Source: DASSNU01 sp035701265
GTDB taxonomy: Bacteria > Gemmatimonadota > Gemmatimonadetes > Gemmatimonadales > Gemmatimonadaceae
DNA length: 64,000 nucleotides
NCBI GenBank assembly: GCA_035701265.1
Contig: DASSNU010000019.1
Span: 1-64,000 of the forward strand
Direction: 5' to 3'
Below are positions 25,884 to 34,665 of this stretch, piece after piece. The translations under genes and the position numbers were made by a program. How positions within the stretch are numbered: the first letter of the stretch is position 1; each line of letters begins with the position of its first letter. The notes under the pieces were generated by a model, which was not told the origin of the DNA, did no database searches, and was given only the letters and a program-made list of their open reading frames with translations.

Positions 25884-26872
25884 GCACGGACGAGGCGGAC
25901 CTCTCCGCCGTCCGCACGGTGCCGATCGCACGCCGCCCGAACAAGGTGCGCGCGGAGGAGTTCGCGTCTCCGCCGCCGCCGTCCACGCCCGCGGCGCCGC
26001 GCTCCTTCGCCGCGTTTCTCGACGCGCTCCCCGACGTGCTCGTCGCGCGCGACTTCCGCCGCGTGGTGGACGCGATCGTGGACGCCGCGGGGGAGCGCGC
26101 GGTGGTGGCGATGATCGGCGGGCACGTGATCAAGACGGGACTCGCCCCCGTCTTGCTGGATCTCGCGCGGCGCGGCGTGCTCACCCACGTCGCGATGAAC
26201 GGCTCGGCCGCCATCCACGACTACGAGATCGCGCGATGGGGAGGGACCTCCGAGGACGTGGCCGGCGGACTCCGCGACGGCACCTTCGGCATGGCGGAGG
26301 AAACGGGGCACGGCATGAACGAAGCGTTCGTGCGCGGTGCGCGCGCCGGCTGGGGGATGGGAGAATCACTCACCCGCGCACTCGACGCGGACACCGCGCT
26401 CGCGCATCCCGAGCTGTCGTTGCTCGTCGGGCTCCCGCCGCTCGGCTGCGCCGTCACCGTCCACGCCGCCATCGGCGCCGAGATCATCCATCAGCACCCC
26501 GCCGCCGACGGCGCGGCGCTCGGTGCCACCAGTCACCGCGACTTTCGCCGTCTCGCCGCACACCTCCCTGCCCTGCACGACGGCGGCGTCGTGCTCAATC
26601 TGGGGAGCGCCGTCATCCTGCCGGAAGTCTTTCTCAAGGCGCTCACCATCGCGCGGAATCTGCACGCAGGAACGCCCACGCACTTCGTGACCTGCGACAT
26701 GGACATGGTGCGGCACTACCGCCCGCGCATGAACGTGGTGCAGCGACCCACGCTGCACGGAGGTGCGGGCTACGAGATCACCGGCCATCACGAGCTGATG
26801 GTGCCGCTGCTCGCGTGGGCGGTGGCGGAGCGGCTGGATGCGCGCGGGCGCGACGGCACGGTACGGGAATAG
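25880..26872 (+). CDS. Uncharacterised protein, possibly deoxyhypusine-synthase-like fold
   Basis: A 330-residue cytoplasmic protein beginning with GTG in a GTGA overlap. After about 45 Pro-rich residues comes a Rossmann-like region: ERAVVAMIGGHVIKTGLAPVLLDLARRGVLTHVAMNGSAAIHDYEIA (about 73-120), GTFGMAEETGHGMNEAF, LPPLGCAVTVHAAIGAEIIHQHP and GGVVLNLGSAVILPEVFLKALTIARN. The Gly-rich loops and repeated Asn/His/Glu suggest a nucleotide- or NAD-binding enzyme, and the layout is reminiscent of the deoxyhypusine-synthase-like NAD-binding superfamily, but the synthase's own catalytic Lys motif is absent. I cannot name the reaction. Operon partners are GT2 and DUF3108. Confidence 0.7.
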   Translation: MSTDEADLSAVRTVPIARRPNKVRAEEFASPPPPSTPAAPRSFAAFLDALPDVLVARDFRRVVDAIVDAAGERAVVAMIGGHVIKTGLAPVLLDLARRGVLTHVAMNGSAAIHDYEIARWGGTSEDVAGGLRDGTFGMAEETGHGMNEAFVRGARAGWGMGESLTRALDADTALAHPELSLLVGLPPLGCAVTVHAAIGAEIIHQHPAADGAALGATSHRDFRRLAAHLPALHDGGVVLNLGSAVILPEVFLKALTIARNLHAGTPTHFVTCDMDMVRHYRPRMNVVQRPTLHGGAGYEITGHHELMVPLLAWAVAERLDARGRDGTVRE

Positions 26873-27028
26873 AGGACGCGACGGAGGCGAGAGCGATCGG
26901 ATGGGAGCGCCGCAGGAGGTCGTCGCGGCGTCGCGCGCGGCGCGTGGTGCGGCAATCGTGCGATCACCGCATGCGGCGCGTCACGCGGACGTCGCGTGCG
27001 TCTCGCGTGGCGCGCCTCGCAGGGCGGC

Positions 27029-27283
27029 TTACGCCCGCCAGCCCCCCCAGCGCTCGCGCAGACGCGCCGCGGTGTCCGGGCTCACCAGCTTGATCACGAA
27101 GTACACGATGAGCCCCACGATGAGGATCTTGACGGCGACGATGAGCAGCCAGATGGCGAACGCCACCAGTCCGCCCATGATGCCGAACACGAACTTCAAC
27201 GCGAAAATCCCCAGCAACGTCAGGGCGCCGACGGCAAAGATGGTCCGCAGCATGGTCATGGTCTCCGATGAATTGCTGTCCAC
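27029..27283 (-). CDS. Small membrane protein (up to 84 aa)
   Basis: Two hydrophobic segments (IFAVGALTLLGIFALKFVFGIMGGLVAFAIWLLIVAVKILIVGLIVYFVIKLV, written here as two runs joined at a Gly pair) fill most of the protein, leaving a short cytoplasmic tail (RLRERWGGWRA). The frame opens at GTG 27283, but the ATG ten codons in (27253) has GGAG at better spacing and may be the real start. No family is recognised; small proteins of this shape occur next to many genes in this phylum. It is divergent from thiO. Confidence 0.6.
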   Translation of the reverse strand: MDSNSSETMTMLRTIFAVGALTLLGIFALKFVFGIMGGLVAFAIWLLIVAVKILIVGLIVYFVIKLVSPDTAARLRERWGGWRA

Positions 27284-27337
27284 CCTACGTCAGGGCGCCG
27301 CGGCGGGTTTCATCGCGGCGCCAGCCCGCCGCAGCAC

Positions 27338-28633
27338 GTGAACCGGCCAGACTCCGCTCCGCAACGCCAGCCGCCGCGCGACCGCCCAGCCGCCCCGCGA
27401 CGGACCAGCGGTAAACCGGCGAGCGCCGTACCTCGCACCGCCGGCACGCACCGAAGGCACTCGTCCCGCGAGCTCGGCGCCGACGTGGTGGTGATCGGCG
27501 GCGGGCTGGTAGGACTCGTCACTACACTGGCGCTCGCTCGTCGCGGTGTCCAGGTGCTTCTCGTTGCCAGCAGCGAGCCGGGCGCCGCGTCCACCGCGGC
27601 GGCTGGCATGCTGGCTCCGGGTGTGGAGCACGGCTCGGCCGTCCCCGAACCGCCAACCGGCAGCGCGGCCGCTGCTGGAGCCGCCGGCGCCACCGTCCCG
27701 GCCGGCAATGCCACCGACCGCTTTGCCGTCGCCGCACGCGATTTCTACCTGCCCTTCCTGGCGCAACTCGAGTCGGACACGGGTGAGCGCGTGCACCTCG
27801 ACCGCGGCGGAATCCTGGACGTCGCGCTCGAGGCAGCGAGCGCCGACGCGCTCCGCAGCCGCGCCGGGAGCGGCGAGTGGCTGGACCCGGCCGCGCTGCG
27901 CACGCTGGAACCCGCCCTGGCGCATGCGCATGGTGCCCTGCTCCATCACCACGATGGCTACGTCGACAACGTCCATCTCGTGCGCGTGCTCGCGGAACAC
28001 GCAGCGCACCACGAGCACGTGCGGGTCGTCGCGGCGCGCGCCACCGCGCTGGAGTGGTCCGGAGAACATCCCGTGGTCCGGGCGGAGGGCGTCACAGCGC
28101 GTGGGGAGACGGTCGTCCTGGCCGCCGGCGCATGGTCCGGGGCGCTGCCCGGGCTTCCACGTGCGCTTCCGGTGCGCCCGGTGCGCGGGCAGCTCCTGGC
28201 GCTCGCCGCGGCACCGCTCCGCCACGTGACGTACGGACCGAGCTCCTACGCCGTTCCCCGCGGGGCAACCACGGTGGTCGGGTCCACCATGGAATCGGTC
28301 GGGTTCGACGCGACCGTGACGCAGACGGCCACCACCGCGATCCGCACGCGCACCGAGGCGCTGTGTCCCGCGCTCGGCGACGCCCGGGTGTGCGACCGCT
28401 GGGCCGGGCTCCGCCCCGTCACCCCGGACCTGCTCCCGATCCTCGGCCGCGACCCGGACAACCCTCGTCTGGTGTACGCCTGCGGCCACTCGCGCAACGG
28501 AATCCTCCTCGGACCCCTGAGCGCCGAGTGCGTGGCGGCAGTGGTGGCGAACGAAACGCCGCCGCAACCGCTGCATCCCTTTCGCATCGATAGGTTCTTG
28601 CAGGAACCGGCGAATAGTAACCAGCGTAAGTAA
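27338..28633 (+). CDS. thiO: FAD-dependent glycine oxidase-like protein
   Basis: A 431-residue DAO-family flavoenzyme. The FAD-binding Rossmann motif ADVVVIGGGLVGLVTTLALARRG is at about 48-70 after a Pro/Arg-rich N-terminus. ASTAAAGMLAPG (near 85-96) is the block that sits by the flavin in glycine oxidase ThiO. The C-terminal WAGLRPVTPDLLPILG ... GHSRNGILLGP closes the FAD site. ThiO oxidises glycine to iminoglycine for thiazole synthesis. No thiG/thiS genes are in the window, so other amino-acid oxidase roles remain possible. An inserted Ala/Gly-rich loop (PPTGSAAAAGAAGATVPAG) after residue 105 is not typical. Confidence 0.8.
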   Translation: MNRPDSAPQRQPPRDRPAAPRRTSGKPASAVPRTAGTHRRHSSRELGADVVVIGGGLVGLVTTLALARRGVQVLLVASSEPGAASTAAAGMLAPGVEHGSAVPEPPTGSAAAAGAAGATVPAGNATDRFAVAARDFYLPFLAQLESDTGERVHLDRGGILDVALEAASADALRSRAGSGEWLDPAALRTLEPALAHAHGALLHHHDGYVDNVHLVRVLAEHAAHHEHVRVVAARATALEWSGEHPVVRAEGVTARGETVVLAAGAWSGALPGLPRALPVRPVRGQLLALAAAPLRHVTYGPSSYAVPRGATTVVGSTMESVGFDATVTQTATTAIRTRTEALCPALGDARVCDRWAGLRPVTPDLLPILGRDPDNPRLVYACGHSRNGILLGPLSAECVAAVVANETPPQPLHPFRIDRFLQEPANSNQRK

Positions 28634-28768
28634 TTGAACAGGTTACTGCGCCTACCCGGAGGAATCGCCCCTGGGTAGCTTATGCACGGGGCACGGATCC
28701 CGCGCCGCACGCGGGCCGCTGCACGTGCGCGCCCCGAGAGCACTCCACCCATCTCGCGCCAGGAGTCC

Positions 28769-29680
28769 ATGGGGGACACGACCCTCTATCAGATCATGGG
28801 ACGCAGGAGCGCCGCGCCCCTTCCGGATCGCAAGCCGCCCTGGCTCAAGGTGCGTGCGCCGGGCGGGGAGAACTACAGCCGCCTCCGGCACATCATGCGT
28901 GAGCTCCGCCTCCACACCGTGTGCGAGGAAGCGCACTGCCCCAACGTGGGCGAGTGCTGGGAGCACGGAACCGCCACCTTCATGATCCTGGGCGATGTCT
29001 GCACGCGGAACTGCGCCTACTGCGCCGTGGCGCACGGCCGCCCGCCCGCGTACGACATCGAGGAGCCCGAGCGCGTGGCCAGCGCCGTAGCGGAGATGCG
29101 GCTTCGCCACGCGGTCATCACCTCCGTGGACCGCGACGACCTTCCGGACTTCGGCGCGTACATCTTTGCCGAGACGATCCGGCAGATCCACGCGCGCCTC
29201 CCTGGATGCTCCGTCGAGGTGCTCGTCCCCGATTTCCAGGGGAACGAGGAGAGCATTCGCACCGTGCTCGACGCGGCGCCGGAGATCTACAACCACAACA
29301 CCGAGACCGTGCCGCGTCTGTACCGCCGCGCGCGCCCGGGTGGGCGCTACGAGCGCGTCATGAAGATCTTCCGCTTCGTCAAGCAGACCGCGCCCGAGAT
29401 CCCCACCAAGACGGGAATCATCCTCGGCATGGGAGAGACCATCGAGGAAGTCGTGCAGACCATGCGCGAGCTGCGCGAGGTGGACGTGGACATCCTCACC
29501 CTGGGACAGTACCTCCGCCCATCGGCCGATCACATCCCGCTGGACCGGTATTACACCCCCGACGAGTTCCGCCGGCTGCGCGACATCGGCCTCTCGCTCG
29601 GCTTCCGGCACGTGGAATCGGGACCGCTCGTGCGCTCGAGCTATCACGCCTGGGAGCAGGTTCAGGCGGCGGGCGTATGA
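28769..29680 (+). CDS. lipA: Lipoyl synthase
   Basis: Radical-SAM enzyme that inserts two sulfur atoms into protein-bound octanoyl chains. The auxiliary cluster cysteines are in CEEAHCPNVGEC (near 52-63) and the SAM cluster in CTRNCAYC (near 78-85). The family C-terminal RSSYHAWEQ supplies the Ser that ligates the auxiliary cluster. The 303-residue length is standard from ATG 28769, which has AGGAG close upstream; the open frame reaches 28682. Its stop is ATGA-overlapped with pdhA, so lipoyl synthesis is coupled to the enzyme that needs it. Confidence 0.96.
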   Translation: MGDTTLYQIMGRRSAAPLPDRKPPWLKVRAPGGENYSRLRHIMRELRLHTVCEEAHCPNVGECWEHGTATFMILGDVCTRNCAYCAVAHGRPPAYDIEEPERVASAVAEMRLRHAVITSVDRDDLPDFGAYIFAETIRQIHARLPGCSVEVLVPDFQGNEESIRTVLDAAPEIYNHNTETVPRLYRRARPGGRYERVMKIFRFVKQTAPEIPTKTGIILGMGETIEEVVQTMRELREVDVDILTLGQYLRPSADHIPLDRYYTPDEFRRLRDIGLSLGFRHVESGPLVRSSYHAWEQVQAAGV

Positions 29681-30801
29681 GCGCGCGCGGAGGTCGGGCA
29701 GGAGGAAGCGCGCGCGCGGCACGAAAGCGCGCCAACGCGCGCGAGCGGGAGAACGGCGCCAACGGTGCCGGCACCGCGGCGGGCGTCGCGTCGCCTCCCG
29801 ACGTATCGCATCGCGAGCTGCTGCGCTCCATGCTGCTGCAGCGACGCTTCGAGGAGCGCGCCGCCGAGGCGTACGCCATGGGGTACATCGGCGGATTCTG
29901 TCACCTGTACATCGGACAGGAAGCGGTGGGCACCGGCGCGATCTCGGTGCTTCGCGATGATGATTACGTCATCGCCAGCTATCGCGATCACGGCCAGGCG
30001 CTCGCCCGCGGCGTACCACCGCGCGCGATCATGGCGGAGTTGTTCGGCCGCGTGGACGGCGTGGCGCACGGCAAGGGCGGCTCGATGCACATCTTCGACC
30101 GCGAGCGGAATTTCCTCGGCGGGCACGGTATCGTGGGCGGGCACATCCCGCTCGCCACGGGCGTGGGCTTCGCCATCAAGTATCGCGGCGGCGATCAGGT
30201 CTGTCTCTGCTTCTTCGGCGAGGCGGCCGTGAACGGCGGCGCCTTCCACGAAGCGCTGAACATGGCCGCGCTCTGGAAGCTTCCCGTCATCTACGTCATC
30301 GAGAACAATCGCTACGGCATGGGTACCGCGCTCGAGCGCGCGTCGGCCATCAACGACATTGCCGAGCGCGCCTGCTCCTACGACATGCCCAACGAGGTGG
30401 TGGACGGACAGGATGTGCTGGCCGTGCGCGAGGCGGTGGCGCGCGCCGTTCACCGAGCGCGCGCGGAGCACATCCCCACCCTCATCGAAGCGCGCACCTA
30501 CCGCTTCATGGGACACTCCATGTCCGATGCGGTGAGCGGCACCTATCGCACCAAGGAGGAATTGGAGGAGCACATGAAGCGCGACCCGATCCTCGTTCTG
30601 CGCGGCGTCATGGAAAAAGCCGGCGAATGGTCCGACGAGGAGATGGACGCGCTCGACCAGGAGGTGCGCGCGATCGTGGAAGACGCATGGCAGTTCGCCG
30701 AGAAGAGTGCGGAGCCGCCCCTGGAGCTGCTCACGGCCGATGTGCTCGTGGACAGCACGAGCGACGCGGCTCCGTCCCCGTCACCGGTCACCGGAGACTG
30801 A
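29677..30801 (+). CDS. pdhA: Pyruvate dehydrogenase E1 component, alpha subunit
   Basis: Thiamine-diphosphate enzyme subunit that decarboxylates pyruvate and acylates the E2 lipoyl arm. A basic low-complexity lead of about 40 residues precedes the core (ELLRSMLLQRRFEERAAEAYAMG). HGKGGSMHIF (near 130) and the TPP-binding stretch GEAAVNGGAFHEALNMAALWKLP ... ENN (near 183-211) are conserved, as is the phosphate-loop region RFMGHSMSD. TPP's usual GDG is GEA here, as found in some pyruvate-type E1 subunits. It overlaps lipA by four bases and is followed one base later by pdhB. Confidence 0.95.
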   Translation: MSARGGRAGGSARAARKRANARERENGANGAGTAAGVASPPDVSHRELLRSMLLQRRFEERAAEAYAMGYIGGFCHLYIGQEAVGTGAISVLRDDDYVIASYRDHGQALARGVPPRAIMAELFGRVDGVAHGKGGSMHIFDRERNFLGGHGIVGGHIPLATGVGFAIKYRGGDQVCLCFFGEAAVNGGAFHEALNMAALWKLPVIYVIENNRYGMGTALERASAINDIAERACSYDMPNEVVDGQDVLAVREAVARAVHRARAEHIPTLIEARTYRFMGHSMSDAVSGTYRTKEELEEHMKRDPILVLRGVMEKAGEWSDEEMDALDQEVRAIVEDAWQFAEKSAEPPLELLTADVLVDSTSDAAPSPSPVTGD

Positions 30802-30802
30802 C

Positions 30803-31783
30803 GTGGCCGTCGTCACCTACCGCGATGCGTTGAACCAGGCGCTGCGTGAGGAGATGCAGCGCGACGACCGCGTCTTCCTCATGGGCGAGGAAGTCGGCGT
30901 CTACCAGGGCGCGTACAAGGTGTCCAAGGGGTTGCTGCAGGAGTTCGGGGAGATGCGCGTGGTCGACACGCCCATCACCGAGCTCGGCTTCGCCGGCGTG
31001 GGCGTGGGTGCGGCCATGGTGGGGCTCCGCCCGATCATCGAGTTCATGACGTGGAACTTCGCCCTCCTCGCGCTCGATCAGGTGGTCAATTCGGCGGCCA
31101 AGATGCTCTACATGTCGGGGGGGCAGTACAATATCCCGATCGTCTTTCGCGGCCCGAACGGCGCGGCGCTCCAGCTCTCCGCGCAGCACTCGCAGGCGTG
31201 GGAGTCGTGGCTGGCGCACATCCCCGGGCTCAAGGTCGTAGCGCCGGGCACGCCGTACGATGCCAAGGGGCTGCTCAAGTCGGCCGTGCGCGACGACAAT
31301 CCGGTGATCGTGCTCGAGGGGGAGATGCTCTACAACACCAAGGGCGAGATCCCCGCCGACGAGTACGTCGTCCCCATAGGACAAGCCGACATCAAGCGCG
31401 AAGGGGGAGACGTCACGATCATCACGTGGGGCAAGATGGTGCTCGCGGCCATGCAGGCCGCCGATCAGCTCGCCAAGGAGAACATCGCGGCGGAGGTGGT
31501 GGACCTGCGGACGCTGCGCCCGATGGACGTGCAGACGGTGCTCTCGTCCGTGGCCAAGACGAACCGCGCGGTGGTACTGGAGGAAGGGTGGGAAGTGGCC
31601 GGGTTCGGCGCGCAGGTGGTGGACTACGTGCAGCGCTTCGCCTTCGACGAGCTGGATGCGCCCGTGCTGCGCGTCCACCAGGCGGATGCGCCCATGCCCT
31701 ACGCCAAGAACCTCGAGCGCGCCGCCAAGCCGGACGCGCAGCGCACGGTGGCGGCAGTCAAGCAGGTACTCTACGTCGACTAG
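30803..31783 (+). CDS. pdhB: Pyruvate dehydrogenase E1 component, beta subunit
   Basis: A 326-residue partner of PdhA. The core RDALNQALREEMQRDDRVFLMGEEVGVYQGAYKVSKGLL opens the protein; GEEV holds the Glu that activates TPP. DTPITELGFAGVGVGAAMVGLRPI, FRGPNGAALQLSAQHSQAWE and the C-terminal transketolase domain (ITWGKMVLAAMQAADQL ... VVDLRTLRPMD) follow. The start is GTG at 30803, just after the pdhA stop. Together with PdhA, PdhC and Lpd it converts pyruvate to acetyl-CoA in the cytoplasm. Confidence 0.96.
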   Translation: MAVVTYRDALNQALREEMQRDDRVFLMGEEVGVYQGAYKVSKGLLQEFGEMRVVDTPITELGFAGVGVGAAMVGLRPIIEFMTWNFALLALDQVVNSAAKMLYMSGGQYNIPIVFRGPNGAALQLSAQHSQAWESWLAHIPGLKVVAPGTPYDAKGLLKSAVRDDNPVIVLEGEMLYNTKGEIPADEYVVPIGQADIKREGGDVTIITWGKMVLAAMQAADQLAKENIAAEVVDLRTLRPMDVQTVLSSVAKTNRAVVLEEGWEVAGFGAQVVDYVQRFAFDELDAPVLRVHQADAPMPYAKNLERAAKPDAQRTVAAVKQVLYVD

Positions 31784-31837
31784 CGCCGCGCGCCGGTCGA
31801 TCGGCGCGCGCGATCTTCGTCTCCCGGGAGTGATGGC

Positions 31838-33214
31838 ATGGCGATCAAGGTGGTGATGGAGGCGCTCTCGCCCACCATGGAAGAGGGGCGCCTCGTGAAG
31901 TGGCACAAGCAGGAAGGAGACGAGGTCGCCAAGGGCGATGTGCTCGCCGAGGTCGAGACCGACAAGGCGATCATGGAGCTTGTGGCGCGCGGCAGCGGTG
32001 TGCTGCGCAAGCAGCTGCTCCCCGAGGGAGGGACGACGGCGGTGGGGACGCCCGTGGCGGTGATCGCCGCGCGCGACGAGAACATCGACGCGCTGCTCTC
32101 CGACGTCCAGGGCGCTGCGGCGCCGCCATCCCAAGTCGTGGCCGAGACGCGCGAAGAGGCGGGAGCGAACGCCATCCCCGAAACGCCGCCGCAGTCGCAG
32201 GGGGAAGCCTCCACACCGCCGCAGCAGAAGACGCCCTCTCGCGCTGCAGCACCGCCCTCGGGCGCACCGCCACGCTCTCCAGAGCCTTCGCGCGGCGCGC
32301 CGCAGGCACCATCACCCGCGGAGCGCGGCGGAGGCAACGGCGGCGGGCGGCTCCGCTCCTCCCCGCTCGCGCGCCGGCTGGCCTCCGAGCAGGGGCTGGA
32401 CCTGGCCCGCGTGTCGGGGAGTGGACCCGGCGGACGCATCGTGAAGCGCGACATCCAAGCGGCGCTCGAGTCCGGCGTCGCCGCCGCGCCCGCGCGGCGC
32501 GCACCGGCCGCCCCGGCTGCGGGCGGCCCCGAGTTCGAGGACATCCCGCTCACACAGATTCGCAAGACGATCGCGCGCCGGTTGGCCGAATCGATCGGCC
32601 CGATCCCCACGTTCTATCTCACCGCCGAGTTCGACGTGGAGCGCATGGCCGAGATGCGTGCCGCCATGGTCGAGCTGGGAGATGAATACCGCGTCTCCGT
32701 GAACGACATCCTGCTCAAGGCGGTGGCCACGGCGCTCGCCCGGCATCCCGAGGTGAACGCGCACTGGCTGGGCGATCGCATCCGCCAGCATCACCGCGTG
32801 CACGTCGGGATGGCGGTGGCCATTCCGCAAGGGCTCATCACGCCGGTGATCTTCGATGCGGACCGGAAGGGACTGCTCGAGATCTCCGCGGAGGCGCGCG
32901 CGCTCGCCGCCCGCGCGCGCGAGCGCAAGCTCACGCCGGAGGAATACACCGGCGCCACATTTTCCGTGTCGAACCTCGGCATGCTCCAGATCGAGCAGTT
33001 CACGGCCATCATCAATCCACCCGAGGTGGGGATCCTGGCGGTCGGCGCGATGGAGCCCACGCCCATCGTCGCGGCGGACGGCTCAGTGGCAGTGCGGCGA
33101 CGCCTGCGTGTGACGATGAGCTGCGACCACCGCGCCGTGGACGGCGCCACCGGCGCGCGCTTTCTCCAGACGCTGCGGCGCATGATCGAGAATCCGCTCC
33201 TGCTGGTGTCCTGA
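31838..33214 (+). CDS. pdhC: Dihydrolipoamide acetyltransferase (PDH E2)
   Basis: A 458-residue E2 core protein. One lipoyl domain (1-80) with the acceptor lysine K43 in EVETDKAIMEL, a long Pro/Ala/Glu linker (about 95-165), a peripheral-subunit-binding domain (SSPLARRLASEQGLDLARVSGSGPGGRIVKRDI, about 170-203, written across a natural Gly-Ser break) and the acyltransferase domain ending with the catalytic DHRAVDG (His near 430). The lipoyl domain begins with the MEALSPTMEEG pattern of pyruvate-type E2. GGGAGTG precedes the ATG. The single lipoyl domain will be served by the LipB/LipA genes of the same cluster. Confidence 0.94.
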   Translation: MAIKVVMEALSPTMEEGRLVKWHKQEGDEVAKGDVLAEVETDKAIMELVARGSGVLRKQLLPEGGTTAVGTPVAVIAARDENIDALLSDVQGAAAPPSQVVAETREEAGANAIPETPPQSQGEASTPPQQKTPSRAAAPPSGAPPRSPEPSRGAPQAPSPAERGGGNGGGRLRSSPLARRLASEQGLDLARVSGSGPGGRIVKRDIQAALESGVAAAPARRAPAAPAAGGPEFEDIPLTQIRKTIARRLAESIGPIPTFYLTAEFDVERMAEMRAAMVELGDEYRVSVNDILLKAVATALARHPEVNAHWLGDRIRQHHRVHVGMAVAIPQGLITPVIFDADRKGLLEISAEARALAARARERKLTPEEYTGATFSVSNLGMLQIEQFTAIINPPEVGILAVGAMEPTPIVAADGSVAVRRRLRVTMSCDHRAVDGATGARFLQTLRRMIENPLLLVS

Positions 33215-33255
33215 CATACCGGACCGAACATCGACTCTCACCACCCGAACCTGAC

Positions 33256-34662
33256 ATGGCTACGTACGACGTGATCTTCCTCGGCGGTGGACCCGCCGGC
33301 TACGTGGGCGCCATCCGCTGCGCGCAGCTCGGTCTCTCCACTGCGGTGGTGGAGCGTGAAGGACTGGGCGGCACCTGCGTGCTCTGGGGGTGCATTCCGG
33401 CCAAGGCGCTGCTGGAATCGGCCGCGCTCGCGCAGCGCATCCGTCACGCCGCCGACTTCGGTGTCACCACCGGCGAGGTGACCACCGACTACGGCGTGGC
33501 GATGAAGCGCTCGCGCGCCGTGAGCCAGCAGAACTCCAAGGGCGTGGAGTTCCTCTTCAAGAAGCACAAGATCACCTACATCAAGGGGACCGGCACGCTC
33601 GCGGGCGGAAAGAAGGTTTCCGTGGCCACCGCCGCCGGCGCGACCGAGACGCACGACGCACGCAAGGGCGTGGTCGTGTCCACCGGCTCGCGCGTGCGCG
33701 GCCTTCCGCAGGTGGGGCTGGAGATCGACAAGCGCACGGTCATCTCATCGGATGAAGCGTTGGTGCTCGAGAAGGCGCCGTCGTCCATGGCCATCGTGGG
33801 CGCGGGCGCGGTGGGGTGCGAGTTCGCCGATGTCTTCAATGCGTTCGGCACGTCCGTCACGCTCATCGAGGTACTCCCCACCATCCTCCCGCTCGAGGAT
33901 GCCGAGGTCGCCGCGGAGCTCACGCGCAGCTTCAAGAAGCGGAAGATCGACGTGCTCACCGGCGCCAGAATTCAGAGCGCCAAGGTGAAGAAGAACGGCG
34001 TGACGCTCGGACTCACAGCGGGGAACGAGAAGAAGGAGCTGCAGGTGGACGTCGTTCTCGTCGCCGCAGGGCGCGCACCGAACGTGGAGGGGATCGGGCT
34101 GGAGAAGGCCGGCGTGCAGCTCACCGAGCGCGGGTTCATCAAGGTGGACGAGCGCCTGCAGACGAGCGCGCCAGGCATCTACGCCATCGGCGACGTGGCC
34201 GGCCCACCGATGCTCGCGCACAAGGGCTCGCGCGAGGGCGTCGTGCTCGCCGAGCACCTTGCCGGACAGTCGCACGTGCATCCGGTGAACTACGGGAACA
34301 TTCCCAATGCCACGTACTGCCATCCGGAAGTGGCGTCCATCGGGCTCACCGAGCAGCAGTGCAAGGAGAAGAAGCTCGAGTACAAGGTGGGGAAGTTCCC
34401 CTTCTCCGCCAACGGACGCGCACGCACCGCGGGCGAAACCGAGGGATTCGTCAAGATCATTCGCGACACCAAGTACGGCGAGATCCTCGGCGCGCACATC
34501 ATCGGGCCGCACGCCACCGAGCTGATCCACGAGCTGGCGGTCGCGCGGGAGAACGAGTTCACCGTGGAAGAGGTAGACCTCGCTATCCACGCGCACCCCA
34601 CGCTGGCCGAGGCGGTGGCCGAAGCCACGCTGGATTCACTCGGCCGCGTGCTGCACATCTGA
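33256..34662 (+). CDS. lpdA: Dihydrolipoyl dehydrogenase (E3)
   Basis: A 468-residue FAD/NAD enzyme that reoxidises dihydrolipoyl arms of PDH and probably also of GcvH. The FAD motif VIFLGGGPAGYVGAIRCAQLG (5-25), the redox disulfide GGTCVLWGCIPAK (36-48), the NAD motif AIVGAGAVGCEFADVF, and IYAIGDVAGPPMLAHKGSREG are all present. The C-terminal dimer domain ends in the catalytic HAHPTLAEA with the active-site His. It is the only E3 in the window, three bases before lipB. Confidence 0.96.
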   Translation: MATYDVIFLGGGPAGYVGAIRCAQLGLSTAVVEREGLGGTCVLWGCIPAKALLESAALAQRIRHAADFGVTTGEVTTDYGVAMKRSRAVSQQNSKGVEFLFKKHKITYIKGTGTLAGGKKVSVATAAGATETHDARKGVVVSTGSRVRGLPQVGLEIDKRTVISSDEALVLEKAPSSMAIVGAGAVGCEFADVFNAFGTSVTLIEVLPTILPLEDAEVAAELTRSFKKRKIDVLTGARIQSAKVKKNGVTLGLTAGNEKKELQVDVVLVAAGRAPNVEGIGLEKAGVQLTERGFIKVDERLQTSAPGIYAIGDVAGPPMLAHKGSREGVVLAEHLAGQSHVHPVNYGNIPNATYCHPEVASIGLTEQQCKEKKLEYKVGKFPFSANGRARTAGETEGFVKIIRDTKYGEILGAHIIGPHATELIHELAVARENEFTVEEVDLAIHAHPTLAEAVAEATLDSLGRVLHI

Positions 34663-34665
34663 GGG

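Noticed and set aside
26873..27028. GCG-rich repeats between convergent genes as a terminator or repeat family
   Set aside because: Several short inverted pieces are present but none forms a long clean stem; left unassigned.
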